A stretch of 57,500 nt of DNA from Symbiodinium natans. Its lineage: Eukaryota; Sar; Dinophyceae; Suessiales; Symbiodiniaceae. Below are positions 43,292 to 51,720 of this stretch, one piece after another. Within the stretch, counting starts at the first letter, position 1, and every line of letters starts with the position of its first letter. The stretch lies in the NCBI GenBank assembly GCA_905221605.1, contig CAJNDS010000214.1, forward strand, positions 1-57,500, in the 5' to 3' direction. The notes beneath the pieces are model-generated. The model was given only the letters and a program-made list of their open reading frames with translations, was not told where the DNA came from and did no database searches. The position numbers and the translations under genes are program-made.

Positions 43292-46200
43292 GTGTTTGAG
43301 CACAACGACGAACCTCTCCCTGAGCCAGGACTTGACGACATCTGTTGGGAGGACACATACTCAGATATAGGAGATGAAGAAGAAGAAGACGAAGAGGAGA
43401 GAGAGAGAGTTTTCAACGATGAGGACGCAGGACCACCAGAGCTTTCAGATGAAGAGCTCAAGACCAAGGACAGAGAGGCCATGATCACCGAGATGGAGAG
43501 ACTTTCAGGAATGCAGGCACTGGCTAGGAAACCGCTGGAGGAACTTGGTTGGCACAAGAGAGACGATGGAGAGAATGAGAGAGAAGAGATCGAACAGGAA
43601 CCCATAAAATGGCTCACAACCAAATTCGTGTTCGATTGGCGGTTCAGGTCAGGGTCTTGGAAAAGACGGGCTAGGCTAGTGGCTCGTGAATTTAAAGGAA
43701 CTGAACACAGAAGCGATGTGTTCTCACCAGCCACGTCAGCAAGCCTCACAAGGTTAGTCCCCGTGATTGCTCTTCAGGAAGAGTTTTCAGTCTACAGCAT
43801 TGACGTCAAAGATGCGTTTTTGCAAGTACCCCAAAGGACTAGAACGGCGTGTGAATTCCCGAAGGAATATGTGGAGCTGTTTCAGGACACTGATCCCTCT
43901 TGTCTTCAGGAAGGACTACTCTTGCTCCGAGTGTTGCCAGGACAGAGAGACGCAGCTTTGCTTTGGTCGGATCATTTTAGTGATTCGCTTAAGGAACAAG
44001 ACTTTGAGAGAAGTGTAGCTTGTCCAACTCTGTTTCGAGACTCAAGGAAAAGCATTCTTGTGGTTCATGTTGATGACATTCAAGCAGCAGGAAAGAGTCA
44101 TCATGTCGACCCTGTACTAAAGAGCCTAGGACGAGTGTACGAGCTGAAGATTGAGGGACCATTTCTTACCGCGCAGGAACTTGCTATTGGCGAGTCGCTT
44201 CAGACGGTGAGATTTCTCAAAAGAAAGTACTCGTATCACAATCATGAACTTCACATTCACAGTGACCCAAAGTATCTAGGAAAACTTCGTGAAGAACTCA
44301 AGTTGACAGGAAAGGCATCAAAGCCAACGCCGTGCACACAGGAGAGCCAGGCAGTAGACAACACAAACCCTCTTGACCAGGAACAAGCAGCTTCGTTTAG
44401 GAAGTGTGTAGGAATCCTCCTATATGTTTGTCAGGACAGGCCGGATCTGCAGTTCGCAGTAAGAGGTTTAGCGTCCAAGATGTCATTGCCAACATTTGCA
44501 GCTAAGAAGCAGTTGATTCATGTTGTGCAGTACATGACAAAGACAGATGGTTACCATTGCACGTATAGGAAAATACCTCGAGGAATGTCAAACCTCAACG
44601 AGAGCATTCGCAACGGAACCTATGACTTTTCCCAAGTCAAACCCAAGGAACATCACTTGTTGGAGGTATACTCCGATTCAGATTGGGCAGGACAGAAAGA
44701 CAGTCGTCGCAACACAAGTTCAGGAACTGTGTTTCTGGATTCTCAACTGATCTATGCATTCTCTAGGACCCAAAGGAGTATTTCTCTGTCTTCTGGAGAG
44801 GCAGAATATTACGCCGCAGCTAGTTCAGCTAGTGACTCTTTGTTGCTCAAGGAAGCGATAGAATTCCTCACCTGTAGGAAGTGCGTAGTGCATTTGCATC
44901 TAGATTCTTCCGCTGCTCGTGGTATCATTACCAGGCAGGGAGTAGGAAGAGTGAAACATTTGCAGATTAGGACCCTCTTTCTCCAGGACCTCCACAAACA
45001 AGGAATTCTTAGTGTCCACCCGGTAGGTACCAGGGATAACACTGCTGATATAGGAACTAAGCCGCTTTCAGGAAAACGCATTAAGTTGTTGATGCATTGG
45101 CTAGGCTTCAAGGACGAACAAAACCAACCAGTAGGAATTGAAGAGCTTCAAGAACATCGACAACAGGAACAAGCTAAGGCCACAGTCAAGAGAATCAAGT
45201 CCAAAGGAAACTTCGCATTTGCAGCTTTGTTGTTCTCTTTGCTTTCAGGAAGTTTGGAAGGTTGCTCAAAGGTTGAAGTAGCTTCAGGAACATGTCTTTT
45301 GCAGTTGTGCAGTACATGTGTAGGAACTGTGCAGGAACATGTCGGCGTGTGCAGTGACACGAGTGCATGTGCATTAGGATTGCAGGAACAGCTTGAGGTA
45401 GGAAACATTTGCAGCTCGATGCCTCGAGTGAAGGACCTCTGTTTTAGGAACCCTGAAAAGGAAGAGACAGTAGCTGTAGAGAAGGAAGTAGCAGCTATGG
45501 AACCGAGTGCCTCCGAGAAGGAACGTTGGTTCAGAGAGCTCACCTCTCAGTTGAACCAGTTGAAAGAAGCCCAAGGAACTACGAACGTGTTGCTCAGAGA
45601 ACAGCGCCGTGAACAGGCAAGCCTCAAGGAACAGATTGAGGACCAACACCTGCGAGATGTGGAGTTGCTCAGGCACTTGAAGGAAAGGATAGAAGCTTTG
45701 GAGACCAAGATCGCCGAGTACGAGAAGGAAGAAGAAGAGATCAAAGGAATGATTTGGTGGAAGCTTCAAGAAGAAGAAAGAGGAGCGAAGATGGAAAGAG
45801 AGCTACGAAGAACAGGACATGGTCGAGGAGAAGCAGGAAATGAAGAAGAGGAAGAAGAAGAAGGATCAAGTTCTACCACACCAAGATCTTCGTCGGCGTC
45901 TACTACATCAACGCAGGAGGAAAAGAGGAAGGAAAAGGAGAGGAAAGAGAAGATCAGGAAAGTGAATGAGGAGCTGAGGAAAAGAGAAGAAGAGGAGAAG
46001 GAAAAGGAAAGAGGTTTTGCGTACCCCTACGACGACACCGAGTACAAGATCTACGTGGAGAATGGCAAGGTGTACAAGCAGCACAGGATCACGGGCGAGA
46101 AGGTCGAAGTTGGCGTCGACTACGTCTACAAGTACCAGAAAGGAAAGGAAGGAAAAGGAAAAGGGCCAGGAAAAGGAAGCACCAAGAACACAGCCACAGG

Positions 46201-47161
46201 AGCGAGCAGCAGCTCTGACAAGCAGGCAAGCGCAGCAGTCGCTGAAGCAGCAGGAGTTACACCACAGGAAGAAGGAGCCACGCAGGAAGCAGAGAAGCAG
46301 GTAGAGAAGGATGAGAAGAAGTGGCAGAAGGAACGCGAAAGGCGAGAAAGAATCAGGAAGAGGAAAGCCGAGGAGAAAGCCAGGAAGGAGAAGGAAGAAG
46401 CAGAAGAGGAAAGGAAAAGACAGGAAGCCACAGCAGAAGAGGAAAGGAAGAAGCAGGAAGCAGCAGCAGAAGAAGGAAGGAAGAAGCAGGAAGCAGCAGC
46501 AGCAGAGGAGAGAAAGAAGCAGGAAGCCGCAGCAGAAGAAGAGAGGAAGAAGCAGGAAGCCGCAGCAGAAGAAGAGAGGAAGAAGCAGGAAGCCGCAGCA
46601 GAAGAGGAAAGGAAGAAAAGGCAGGCAGCAGCAGCAGCAGAGGAAAAGGACAGGAAGAGACGAGAGGCAGCAGCAGCGGCAGAAGCAGAAAGGAAGAGAC
46701 GAGAGGCAGCAGCAGCAGAAGCAGAGAGGAAGAAGCAAGAGGCAGCAACAAGAGAAGGAAAAGAAGATGAAAATGAAAGTTTGAGGATTGAGATGGCCCA
46801 GCTTCGTGAGTTAGTCAGAGGAATGAAGGAACAGCAAGCCTCAGACAAAAGGAAGATCATCTCGCTTCAGGAAGAGCTCAAGAAGGCCACAGACAGTGAA
46901 GGAAGCACAGGAGAAGGAAAGAAGAAGGACAAGCCGATTGGCCCACAGGATCGGAGCCAATTCAGAGTTGGAGGAAGTGAAGGAGCTCAGGAACTGTATG
47001 CGATCTTTCCTTACGAAGGATTAGATTTCCAGTGGAAATGGGTGCAGGCCACAAAGGCATGGCTCTACTATGACGTGAACCAGAACTTGTGGATCAAGGA
47101 CAGCGAAGATGAAGATGGAGGAAGGATCTGCAAGGAACAGGAGAAGCAAGTGAAAGGATGA
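43292..47161 (+). CDS. pol: Reverse transcriptase-RNase H with coiled-coil tail, element B
   Basis: 1289 codons, open from 43181. The reverse transcriptase has FVFDWRF and RARLVAREFKG, then the active site as HVDD (259-262) in place of YVDD. RNase H acids are D462/D464, E503, D538 and D586 (NTADIGTKP). From about 638, a hydrophobic segment (FAFAALLFSLLSGSLEGC) leads to a Cys-rich stretch of about 50 residues, a coiled coil, Glu/Lys-rich low complexity, KGKG repeats, a helix of EERKKQEAAA decamers (46420-46740) and a Trp/Tyr-rich end (WKWVQATKAWLYYDVNQNLW). The tail of about 650 residues is outside normal copia content. It may be cleaved off and its role is unknown. Confidence 0.92.
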   Translation: MFEHNDEPLPEPGLDDICWEDTYSDIGDEEEEDEEERERVFNDEDAGPPELSDEELKTKDREAMITEMERLSGMQALARKPLEELGWHKRDDGENEREEIEQEPIKWLTTKFVFDWRFRSGSWKRRARLVAREFKGTEHRSDVFSPATSASLTRLVPVIALQEEFSVYSIDVKDAFLQVPQRTRTACEFPKEYVELFQDTDPSCLQEGLLLLRVLPGQRDAALLWSDHFSDSLKEQDFERSVACPTLFRDSRKSILVVHVDDIQAAGKSHHVDPVLKSLGRVYELKIEGPFLTAQELAIGESLQTVRFLKRKYSYHNHELHIHSDPKYLGKLREELKLTGKASKPTPCTQESQAVDNTNPLDQEQAASFRKCVGILLYVCQDRPDLQFAVRGLASKMSLPTFAAKKQLIHVVQYMTKTDGYHCTYRKIPRGMSNLNESIRNGTYDFSQVKPKEHHLLEVYSDSDWAGQKDSRRNTSSGTVFLDSQLIYAFSRTQRSISLSSGEAEYYAAASSASDSLLLKEAIEFLTCRKCVVHLHLDSSAARGIITRQGVGRVKHLQIRTLFLQDLHKQGILSVHPVGTRDNTADIGTKPLSGKRIKLLMHWLGFKDEQNQPVGIEELQEHRQQEQAKATVKRIKSKGNFAFAALLFSLLSGSLEGCSKVEVASGTCLLQLCSTCVGTVQEHVGVCSDTSACALGLQEQLEVGNICSSMPRVKDLCFRNPEKEETVAVEKEVAAMEPSASEKERWFRELTSQLNQLKEAQGTTNVLLREQRREQASLKEQIEDQHLRDVELLRHLKERIEALETKIAEYEKEEEEIKGMIWWKLQEEERGAKMERELRRTGHGRGEAGNEEEEEEEGSSSTTPRSSSASTTSTQEEKRKEKERKEKIRKVNEELRKREEEEKEKERGFAYPYDDTEYKIYVENGKVYKQHRITGEKVEVGVDYVYKYQKGKEGKGKGPGKGSTKNTATGASSSSDKQASAAVAEAAGVTPQEEGATQEAEKQVEKDEKKWQKERERRERIRKRKAEEKARKEKEEAEEERKRQEATAEEERKKQEAAAEEGRKKQEAAAAEERKKQEAAAEEERKKQEAAAEEERKKQEAAAEEERKKRQAAAAAEEKDRKRREAAAAAEAERKRREAAAAEAERKKQEAATREGKEDENESLRIEMAQLRELVRGMKEQQASDKRKIISLQEELKKATDSEGSTGEGKKKDKPIGPQDRSQFRVGGSEGAQELYAIFPYEGLDFQWKWVQATKAWLYYDVNQNLWIKDSEDEDGGRICKEQEKQVKG
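46420..46740 (+). repeat. 30-bp coding tandem repeat in element B
   Basis: About eight to ten units of a GA-rich 30-mer encode EERKKQEAAA and variants. The alternating acidic and basic residues predict a long single helix. The minus-strand Leu/Phe/Cys-rich frames over it are shadows. Confidence 0.9.
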
Positions 47162-47414
47162 AGGAAGGAAAAGAAGCGAAGGAGAAGAGAAGCAAGGAAA
47201 AGCAGAGGAAGGATCAGCAGCGCTCAGTCGAGCAGTGAGGAGTGAGTTTCAAGATGAGGAGGAAGCCAGAACAAAGGATGGAGTATCCGTTCTACTGGCA
47301 ACTTTCAGGAACTTTGTTTTCGCTTTTGTTGACTAAAGGAAAATGATCCGAGTAATCAACTTAGCCCACGACAGTCGAAGCTAGCTTAGTCTAGGAACGA
47401 CTTTCACCAGCTTC
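47162..47414 (+). other. 3' noncoding region of element B
   Basis: About 250 bp, purine-rich (GGAAAAGAAGCGAAGG and similar) in its first half. No frame of note. Confidence 0.6.
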
Positions 47415-47424
47415 GAAGGCGGGG
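47415..47424 (+). promoter_or_regulatory. Polypurine tract of element B
   Basis: GAAGGCGGGG directly before the 3' LTR TG; primes plus-strand DNA synthesis. Confidence 0.8.
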
Positions 47425-47603
47425 TGTTAAACATCTACGCAGTACAGGAAGCTGTGCACCAGGTGCATGTGGAATGCACACCAGAGCCTCGGAACGTCTT
47501 GTCGACGACAGGCTCGAACAAGGACACACACCGCAGTGAACCCAGGAAAAGTGCGGAGTGTCCCAGCTTTTCAGTTAGCTTTAGATTGACCCTATCTTTG
47601 ACA
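47425..47603 (+). repeat. 3' LTR of element B
   Basis: 179 bp, identical to 37457-37635 except T for C at 47537. Confidence 0.97.
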
Positions 47604-47720
47604 TATTATTATTATTCTTATTATTATCAGTTGTTATTGTTAGTATTTTTATTGGTATTATGAAAATTATTATGATTATGATTATTATTATGACTATTAT
47701 TATTATGATTATGAGGATGA
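47604..47720. repeat. (ATT)n-type microsatellite
   Basis: TATTATTATTATTC and variants start directly at the LTR end and run to the 5' side of the CFAP36-like gene. Confidence 0.85.
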
Positions 47721-47751
47721 GTAAGTTTGTACAACCAAGCTGGAGGCCAAG

Positions 47752-48736
47752 ATGGCAGAACCAACGGATGACATGGATTGGCTCTCCGAGTCTGGGCAGC
47801 ACTGTGTTGAACGGTTTAGGGTTTAGGGTTTAGGGTTTAGGAAGCATGGGCCAGGGGACCACACTGGGTAGACTACTGCTGGCGACAGAAACGAACTAGT
47901 AGATCTCGACAGCGTAATCACCCAACCGTGCCCTTGCAGCCATATGCTGGAACTTCCAGTTAGAATGCCACAATGCATATAGCACCGTTCGCGGGGGCCT
48001 TCGCAAGTTGCATGTGAAGATCTGAGTGGAGGACTATGTCATCTCCGTCTTGAAGTCACAGACCTGGGTAGTTCCCATCCAGGAGGGTCGTGCGGGTGTG
48101 GATCGACAGAGCGGTAAGTAGGGTTTAGGGTTTAGGGTTTAGGAGTTTAGGGTTTGGGGTTTAGAGTTTAGGGTTTAGGGTTTGGGGGAAGGAGTTTATC
48201 GACAAGAATGCCATCCTCTTCGATGAGGCGGAGGCAGTGAAATGCCCAATCGAGATCTTTTCAGATTTTTTTCACAAGCCTGGCGCCTGGGGTGCAGGAG
48301 TCCATGTTGGAGCACACCACATGCCACAACAGTTTCAGGGAGTTGGTGTCCAATCTGCTTCTCTGTCACCTCATGGAGGCACGTCGAGCTTTGCAACCGG
48401 CTCCTGTTTCTGAGGTAGCTTGCTGAACACACCGCTCGTTCTCAGGTGTCGGTAACCGAAGAGCAGTTCGATCGCTTCTGCCAGACTGGCCTCACGAAGC
48501 ACCGTTCCTTGTGACTTGATCGATGCATCGTGACATTTTGTGGTCGCGGGTTGTTGCCACATGTTGTCTTTGTATGTCTACGTGCATAGGCACCGTGCTC
48601 TGGCCGAACAGCTGCTGGCGGCGGAGGACTTCCTTACTTTCAAAGCAATGCGGCCTGCCGGCATTGCAGCCCTAAGGCTCGGAGTATGCCTGTTGCACAG
48701 AATCTCGAAGTGTTCAGCAACCTACAAGACATTCAG
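47752..48736 (+). CDS. CFAP36: CFAP36/CCDC104-like gene, BART-domain exons
   Basis: CFAP36 (CCDC104, BARTL1) is a ciliary protein whose N-terminal BART fold binds ARL3. Exons: 47752-47803 (ATG; MAEPTDDMDWLSESGQH), 48027-48082 (EDYVISVLKSQTWVVPIQ), 48192 to about 48245 (EFIDKNAILFDEAEAVKC), about 48339-48378 (ELVSNLLLCHLME), 48446-48498 (VSVTEEQFDRFCQTGL) and 48590-48736 (AEQLLAAEDFLTFKAM). Order and spacing follow the human protein as I recall it (PDWSIPILDFVEQ, INEDQF, QPVLAAEDFTIFKAM). Introns start GT, GA or GC and end AG, and exons 1-2 and 5-6 join in phase. The boundary between exons 3 and 4 and the end of exon 6 are uncertain. The start codon lies 149 bp after element B. Confidence 0.8.
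48083..48191 (+). other. Intron 2 with possible GA donor and telomeric repeats
   Basis: Protein alignment puts the junction between VVPIQ and EFIDK. The bases at both boundaries read AGGAG, so the cut can slide over 5 bases; the AG-ended version begins GA. The intron contains about nine TTTAGGG-like units at 48117-48187. Confidence 0.6.
48499..48589 (+). other. Intron 5 with GC donor and 7-bp terminal direct repeat
   Basis: The 91-bp intron begins GCACCGT and the next exon begins GCACCGT. Removing GC...AG restores TKHRALAEQLLAAEDF in frame. Short direct repeats at intron ends are known from dinoflagellate introns thought to arise by insertion. Confidence 0.7.
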
Positions 48737-49941
48737 GTGAGTTTCCACTTGATGTTCTTATGCAGTTTCATCGAGGATGTCGAAGCATAATGCAGAGATC
48801 TGTCGGGCTGTGGCTGGTGCTGGAGACGATGTTGCATCTTTGGCCAAGGCAGTAGTGAGCCGCGGCAGCCTTTGGTGCACATCTCCTAATAGATGCCGAA
48901 TCCTTGGCGGTAATATGAGCGTTTAGAGCTTGCCGAGGAAGAACAGCCTGCACGAGGGCATGCTTAGAGCAGACGAGTGGCAAATCTACGATGATCAGCT
49001 GCTTTTAGGTGCAGAAGGCACAGCTGTGGATAAGTTGGACTTCCTGCCCAAAGACATCCAAAGACTCCATTCCATATTTCTGCATACACTCTGTGCTTGG
49101 ATGCATGTGGTCAGCATGGCTGTCGAGTGCCAGTCAGCGATGGCGACTTCTCAGCGCTGGAGTCCCTGGAGGCCGAGAGGGCAGCTGCGGTTCGAGGAGA
49201 TGTGGGGACTTTGAAACAGGGGTACTGTGTAATCCTTTTGAAGGAAGCCCAAGTACCCGTTATATACCCCAAGATACTTTCTGGTAAAGGAACCCCAAAA
49301 AGGGTACCCCGATTTTCGGAAACCCCTCATGATGGAGAGCTCATTTTGCGTTGTGGCAGAATCGACCTCAACCTAGGATATTGGTATCCTAGGTTGGAGT
49401 CAGAGTAAAGGGGTTTCTGCTTCGAAGTCTGGGTGTTGTTTTTTAAGCTTATGGGATTCCCAGTGTTGGGAGACTTGTAGGAACTCGCAAGAAGGCGATC
49501 TGTCATCATGGATGGAAGGGAGCGGGGTGGCCGTGAGCTTGCGGTACAAGCGCAGCAGGACCTGTACATGTGTCGACAAAGAGTTCGGGCTCGAACCCCC
49601 TGAGGAAGGGCTTTCAGTCCCGATGGTAGTCCCGACAGTAATCTCAGCCAGTCTGCCGAGAGAGTTGCATGTTTGGGCCTGAAGGCCCAGAAAGTGTTTA
49701 ACGGGTGCCACGAACAAACAGCCCAAAACACGACTTCTGCGCTCCGTGATCAGTCAGACAGGGGTCCCCTGGTCAGCATCTCGGTTTTCCATTTTAGAAC
49801 CGGCAAGAGGAGCGCCAGAAGTACCCTTGCTGGCTCTCTTCAACAGGGACCTTATTAACAAATCTATATCCCCAAGGGTCCCCCCAATCCTATTCCCTAG
49901 CAACATGCCGACTAGAACTGCGGCTCCGGCTTTTGTCGCAG
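48737..49941 (+). other. Long intron region of the CFAP36-like gene
   Basis: It may hold one more exon at 49134-49201 (encoding SDGDFSALESLEAERAAAV, ending at a GT), similar in place to the acidic helix after the BART domain in CFAP36. It also contains a GGGTACCCC-type dispersed repeat at 49215-49420 related to 34640-34860. Otherwise no exon recognised. Confidence 0.4.
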
Positions 49942-50147
49942 GCCCAGTCCAAACGAGAAGAAGCAGAGCTGCAGCAGGCACGGCGTCGGGATGTGGTTCT
50001 TGCAGCTGTGCTGTTTCCATGAGCCCAAAACGGTTTAGGGTGTAGGGTCTAGGGGTTTAGGGTTATGACACCGAGTTCTTTGCACAGGCCATCGCGCTTT
50101 CTCTCAGCATCGAGGAGGAAAGGTTGAGGCAAATTGCAGCCAACGAG
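49942..50147 (+). CDS. CFAP36: CFAP36-like gene, central helical exons
   Basis: Exon 49942-49992 (AQSKREEAELQQARRRD) and exon 50061 to about 50147 (starting GYDTEFFAQAIALSLSIEEE) are both phase 0 and are separated by a 68-bp GT-AG intron. FAQAIALSLSIEEERL resembles a ubiquitin-interacting-motif-like helix, and the human protein has a similar charged helix at this place. The second exon's acceptor is formed by a TTTAGGG unit. Its end is uncertain: a GC donor at 50148 would join ANE to DHNIAE in phase. Confidence 0.65.
49993..50060 (+). other. Intron ending in telomeric repeats
   Basis: A 68-bp GT-AG intron whose last 27 bases are TTTAGGG-like units. The final TTTAG supplies the acceptor and the exon starts with the remaining GG. 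Confidence 0.65.
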
Positions 50148-50980
50148 GCCCATTTCTGTGGATTGTTCGACTTGCCATGCACAGCTGACAGTGTGCAATG
50201 TGTCAGGAGGTTCCTTTTTTGTTGGAATTCTTGTTTGTTTTTTGCTTTGGGATCTTGTCTTTATGGTTTGGCTCCTGTCCCAGACGCGAATTCTCTACAA
50301 TATTGATAGGAAAACCTTCATTTTCTTCATATTTGAATCGGAAAGCCTTCGTTTTCTCTACATAATCATAGCAAAACACCTCCACTTTCTTCATTTTTAC
50401 TAGGAAAAGCTCTATAGTCTTTATACTTGAACAAGAGACTTCAGTTTGAATGGGACAACCTCTGTTTTCTCTCTACATTTTCTTGTGCGCTCCGTGCATA
50501 TGACAAGGAAATCTCTTTTCCCTCTACATGTACAACAGACAGCTGGCCAAAACGAAATACAGAACAAGTCAACATAACGCTGGCAGGACGTCTTTGGAAG
50601 GATTGTACCGTCAACAATGAGTTTGCCTATCACAAAATAAAGACATAAGAGGTGTTCCTTTTGAAGTATAGAGAAAATCGATGTTTCCCTGTTGAAAACA
50701 TCCAGGTTTTCCTTTGAGCATTAATATATAGAAAACTTCGAAACATGGAGAGAACAGAGCTTTGCCGATTAACATATAAATCAAGTATAGGTTTTCCTCT
50801 AGAAATGGAAGGAAAAGGTCTAAAAAGAAAGGAGGGACAAGGTTGTATTTAGAGGCAGAGCAAAAAAGAGGCTTCCGATTAAACTATAGAGAACTAGCAT
50901 ATGGGACAAGAGCCAAACCCAAACACGCAGAAAGTCCCAAACATGGAAAGTCCCAAACAAATTTTCCAGCCCAGTGTCAG
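50148..50980 (+). other. AT-rich intron with imperfect tandem repeats
   Basis: Units such as AGGAAAACCTTCATTTTCTTC, spaced 30-50 bp, repeat imperfectly from about 50305 to 50830 in both orientations. No exon seen inside. Confidence 0.5.
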
Positions 50981-51643
50981 GATCACAACATTGCAGAGAC
51001 GGCCCCTCCAGTCCCTCCAGTCCCTCCTCCACCACCGGGTGCAGGGTTTACATCGGCTCCGCTCTGTCACCTGCCTCCCAAGCCGCAGGCTACGGGCCCC
51101 AGGGGCCCCAGTGGCCCAAGTGCTCGGCTTGTCCAGACGGAGCCGATGAAGCTACCCAGAAAGCCTTGGGGCTTCACGTCAGCTCCGCTTCTTGCGCGCC
51201 CACCGCCCAGCGCAGCAGTCGCGCCGCCAAGCACGCCAAGCACGCCAAGCACACCCAGCGTACCAAGCAGCGACCCAGCTCCAGCTGCGATCCCAAGGTT
51301 ACCAGGCCGCGCGGGCTTCACGTCTTCCCCACTCTGTACAGTGCCACCGAAGCCTCGAGTTGCAGTGGGAGCCCCCACAGATGCTTCGCCACCCCCACCA
51401 CCGCCACCCCCTCCAGCCGAAGGTGCTGAGGAGGGAGCTGCTGATGCTGCGATTTCCTCATCGTTGCCATCCTTGCCTCCGGTTCAGACTTTTCGCACCA
51501 ACCTGCAGATGTGGAAGCGCCGCGCCTCTGAAGCGGTGCAGCCGCTGCCAAAGCAGCTGCGGGAAGCCAGAAGCAGAATGCTCTCTCCTCCCTCGTCGCC
51601 CAAAAGTGCGGCGGGCGATTTTTCTGTCCCGTCAGAGGACGCT
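50981..51643 (+). CDS. CFAP36: CFAP36-like gene, proline-rich exon
   Basis: 221 codons, opening after CAG in phase 0 (DHNIAETAPPVPP) and ending at a GT donor at 51644. It carries three copies of a GFTS(A/S)PL motif (GFTSAPLCHLPPKP, GFTSAPLLARPPP, GFTSSPLCTVPPKP) in Pro/Ser-rich sequence, then a basic helix (MWKRRASEAVQPLPKQLREA). I recall no such region in the animal protein. Such motifs may be docking sites, but no partner can be inferred. Confidence 0.7.
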
Positions 51644-51720
51644 GTCTGATATGTCTGATCTCAACCGCTGCAGAGAGCAGGATCTCGCTGATGGTTCTGC
51701 CATGTGCTGCTTCTCTGCAG

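Larger units (their letters stand above)
37457..47603 (+). mobile_element. Ty1/copia LTR retrotransposon, element B (complete)
   Basis: 10147 bp bounded by 179-bp direct repeats that start TG, end CA and differ at one base (37569 C, 47537 T). A primer-binding site follows the left LTR and a purine tract precedes the right one. Inside are gag, protease, integrase, reverse transcriptase and RNase H in copia order, but split over six frames. Bases flanking the LTRs (AAATG and TATTA) do not match, so no target duplication is visible. One difference in 179 bp suggests a recent insertion; the split frames are therefore surprising. Confidence 0.96.

Noticed and set aside
45908-46860. Minus-strand Leu/Phe/Cys/Ser-rich frames of 244 and 276 codons
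   Set aside because: Shadows of the GA-rich decamer repeat in the element B pol on the plus strand.
48112-48117. Consensus-like GTAAGT donor after exon 2 of the CFAP36-like gene
   Set aside because: Using it would break the frame into EFIDKN and add residues with no counterpart; the protein match requires the cut at VVPIQ.
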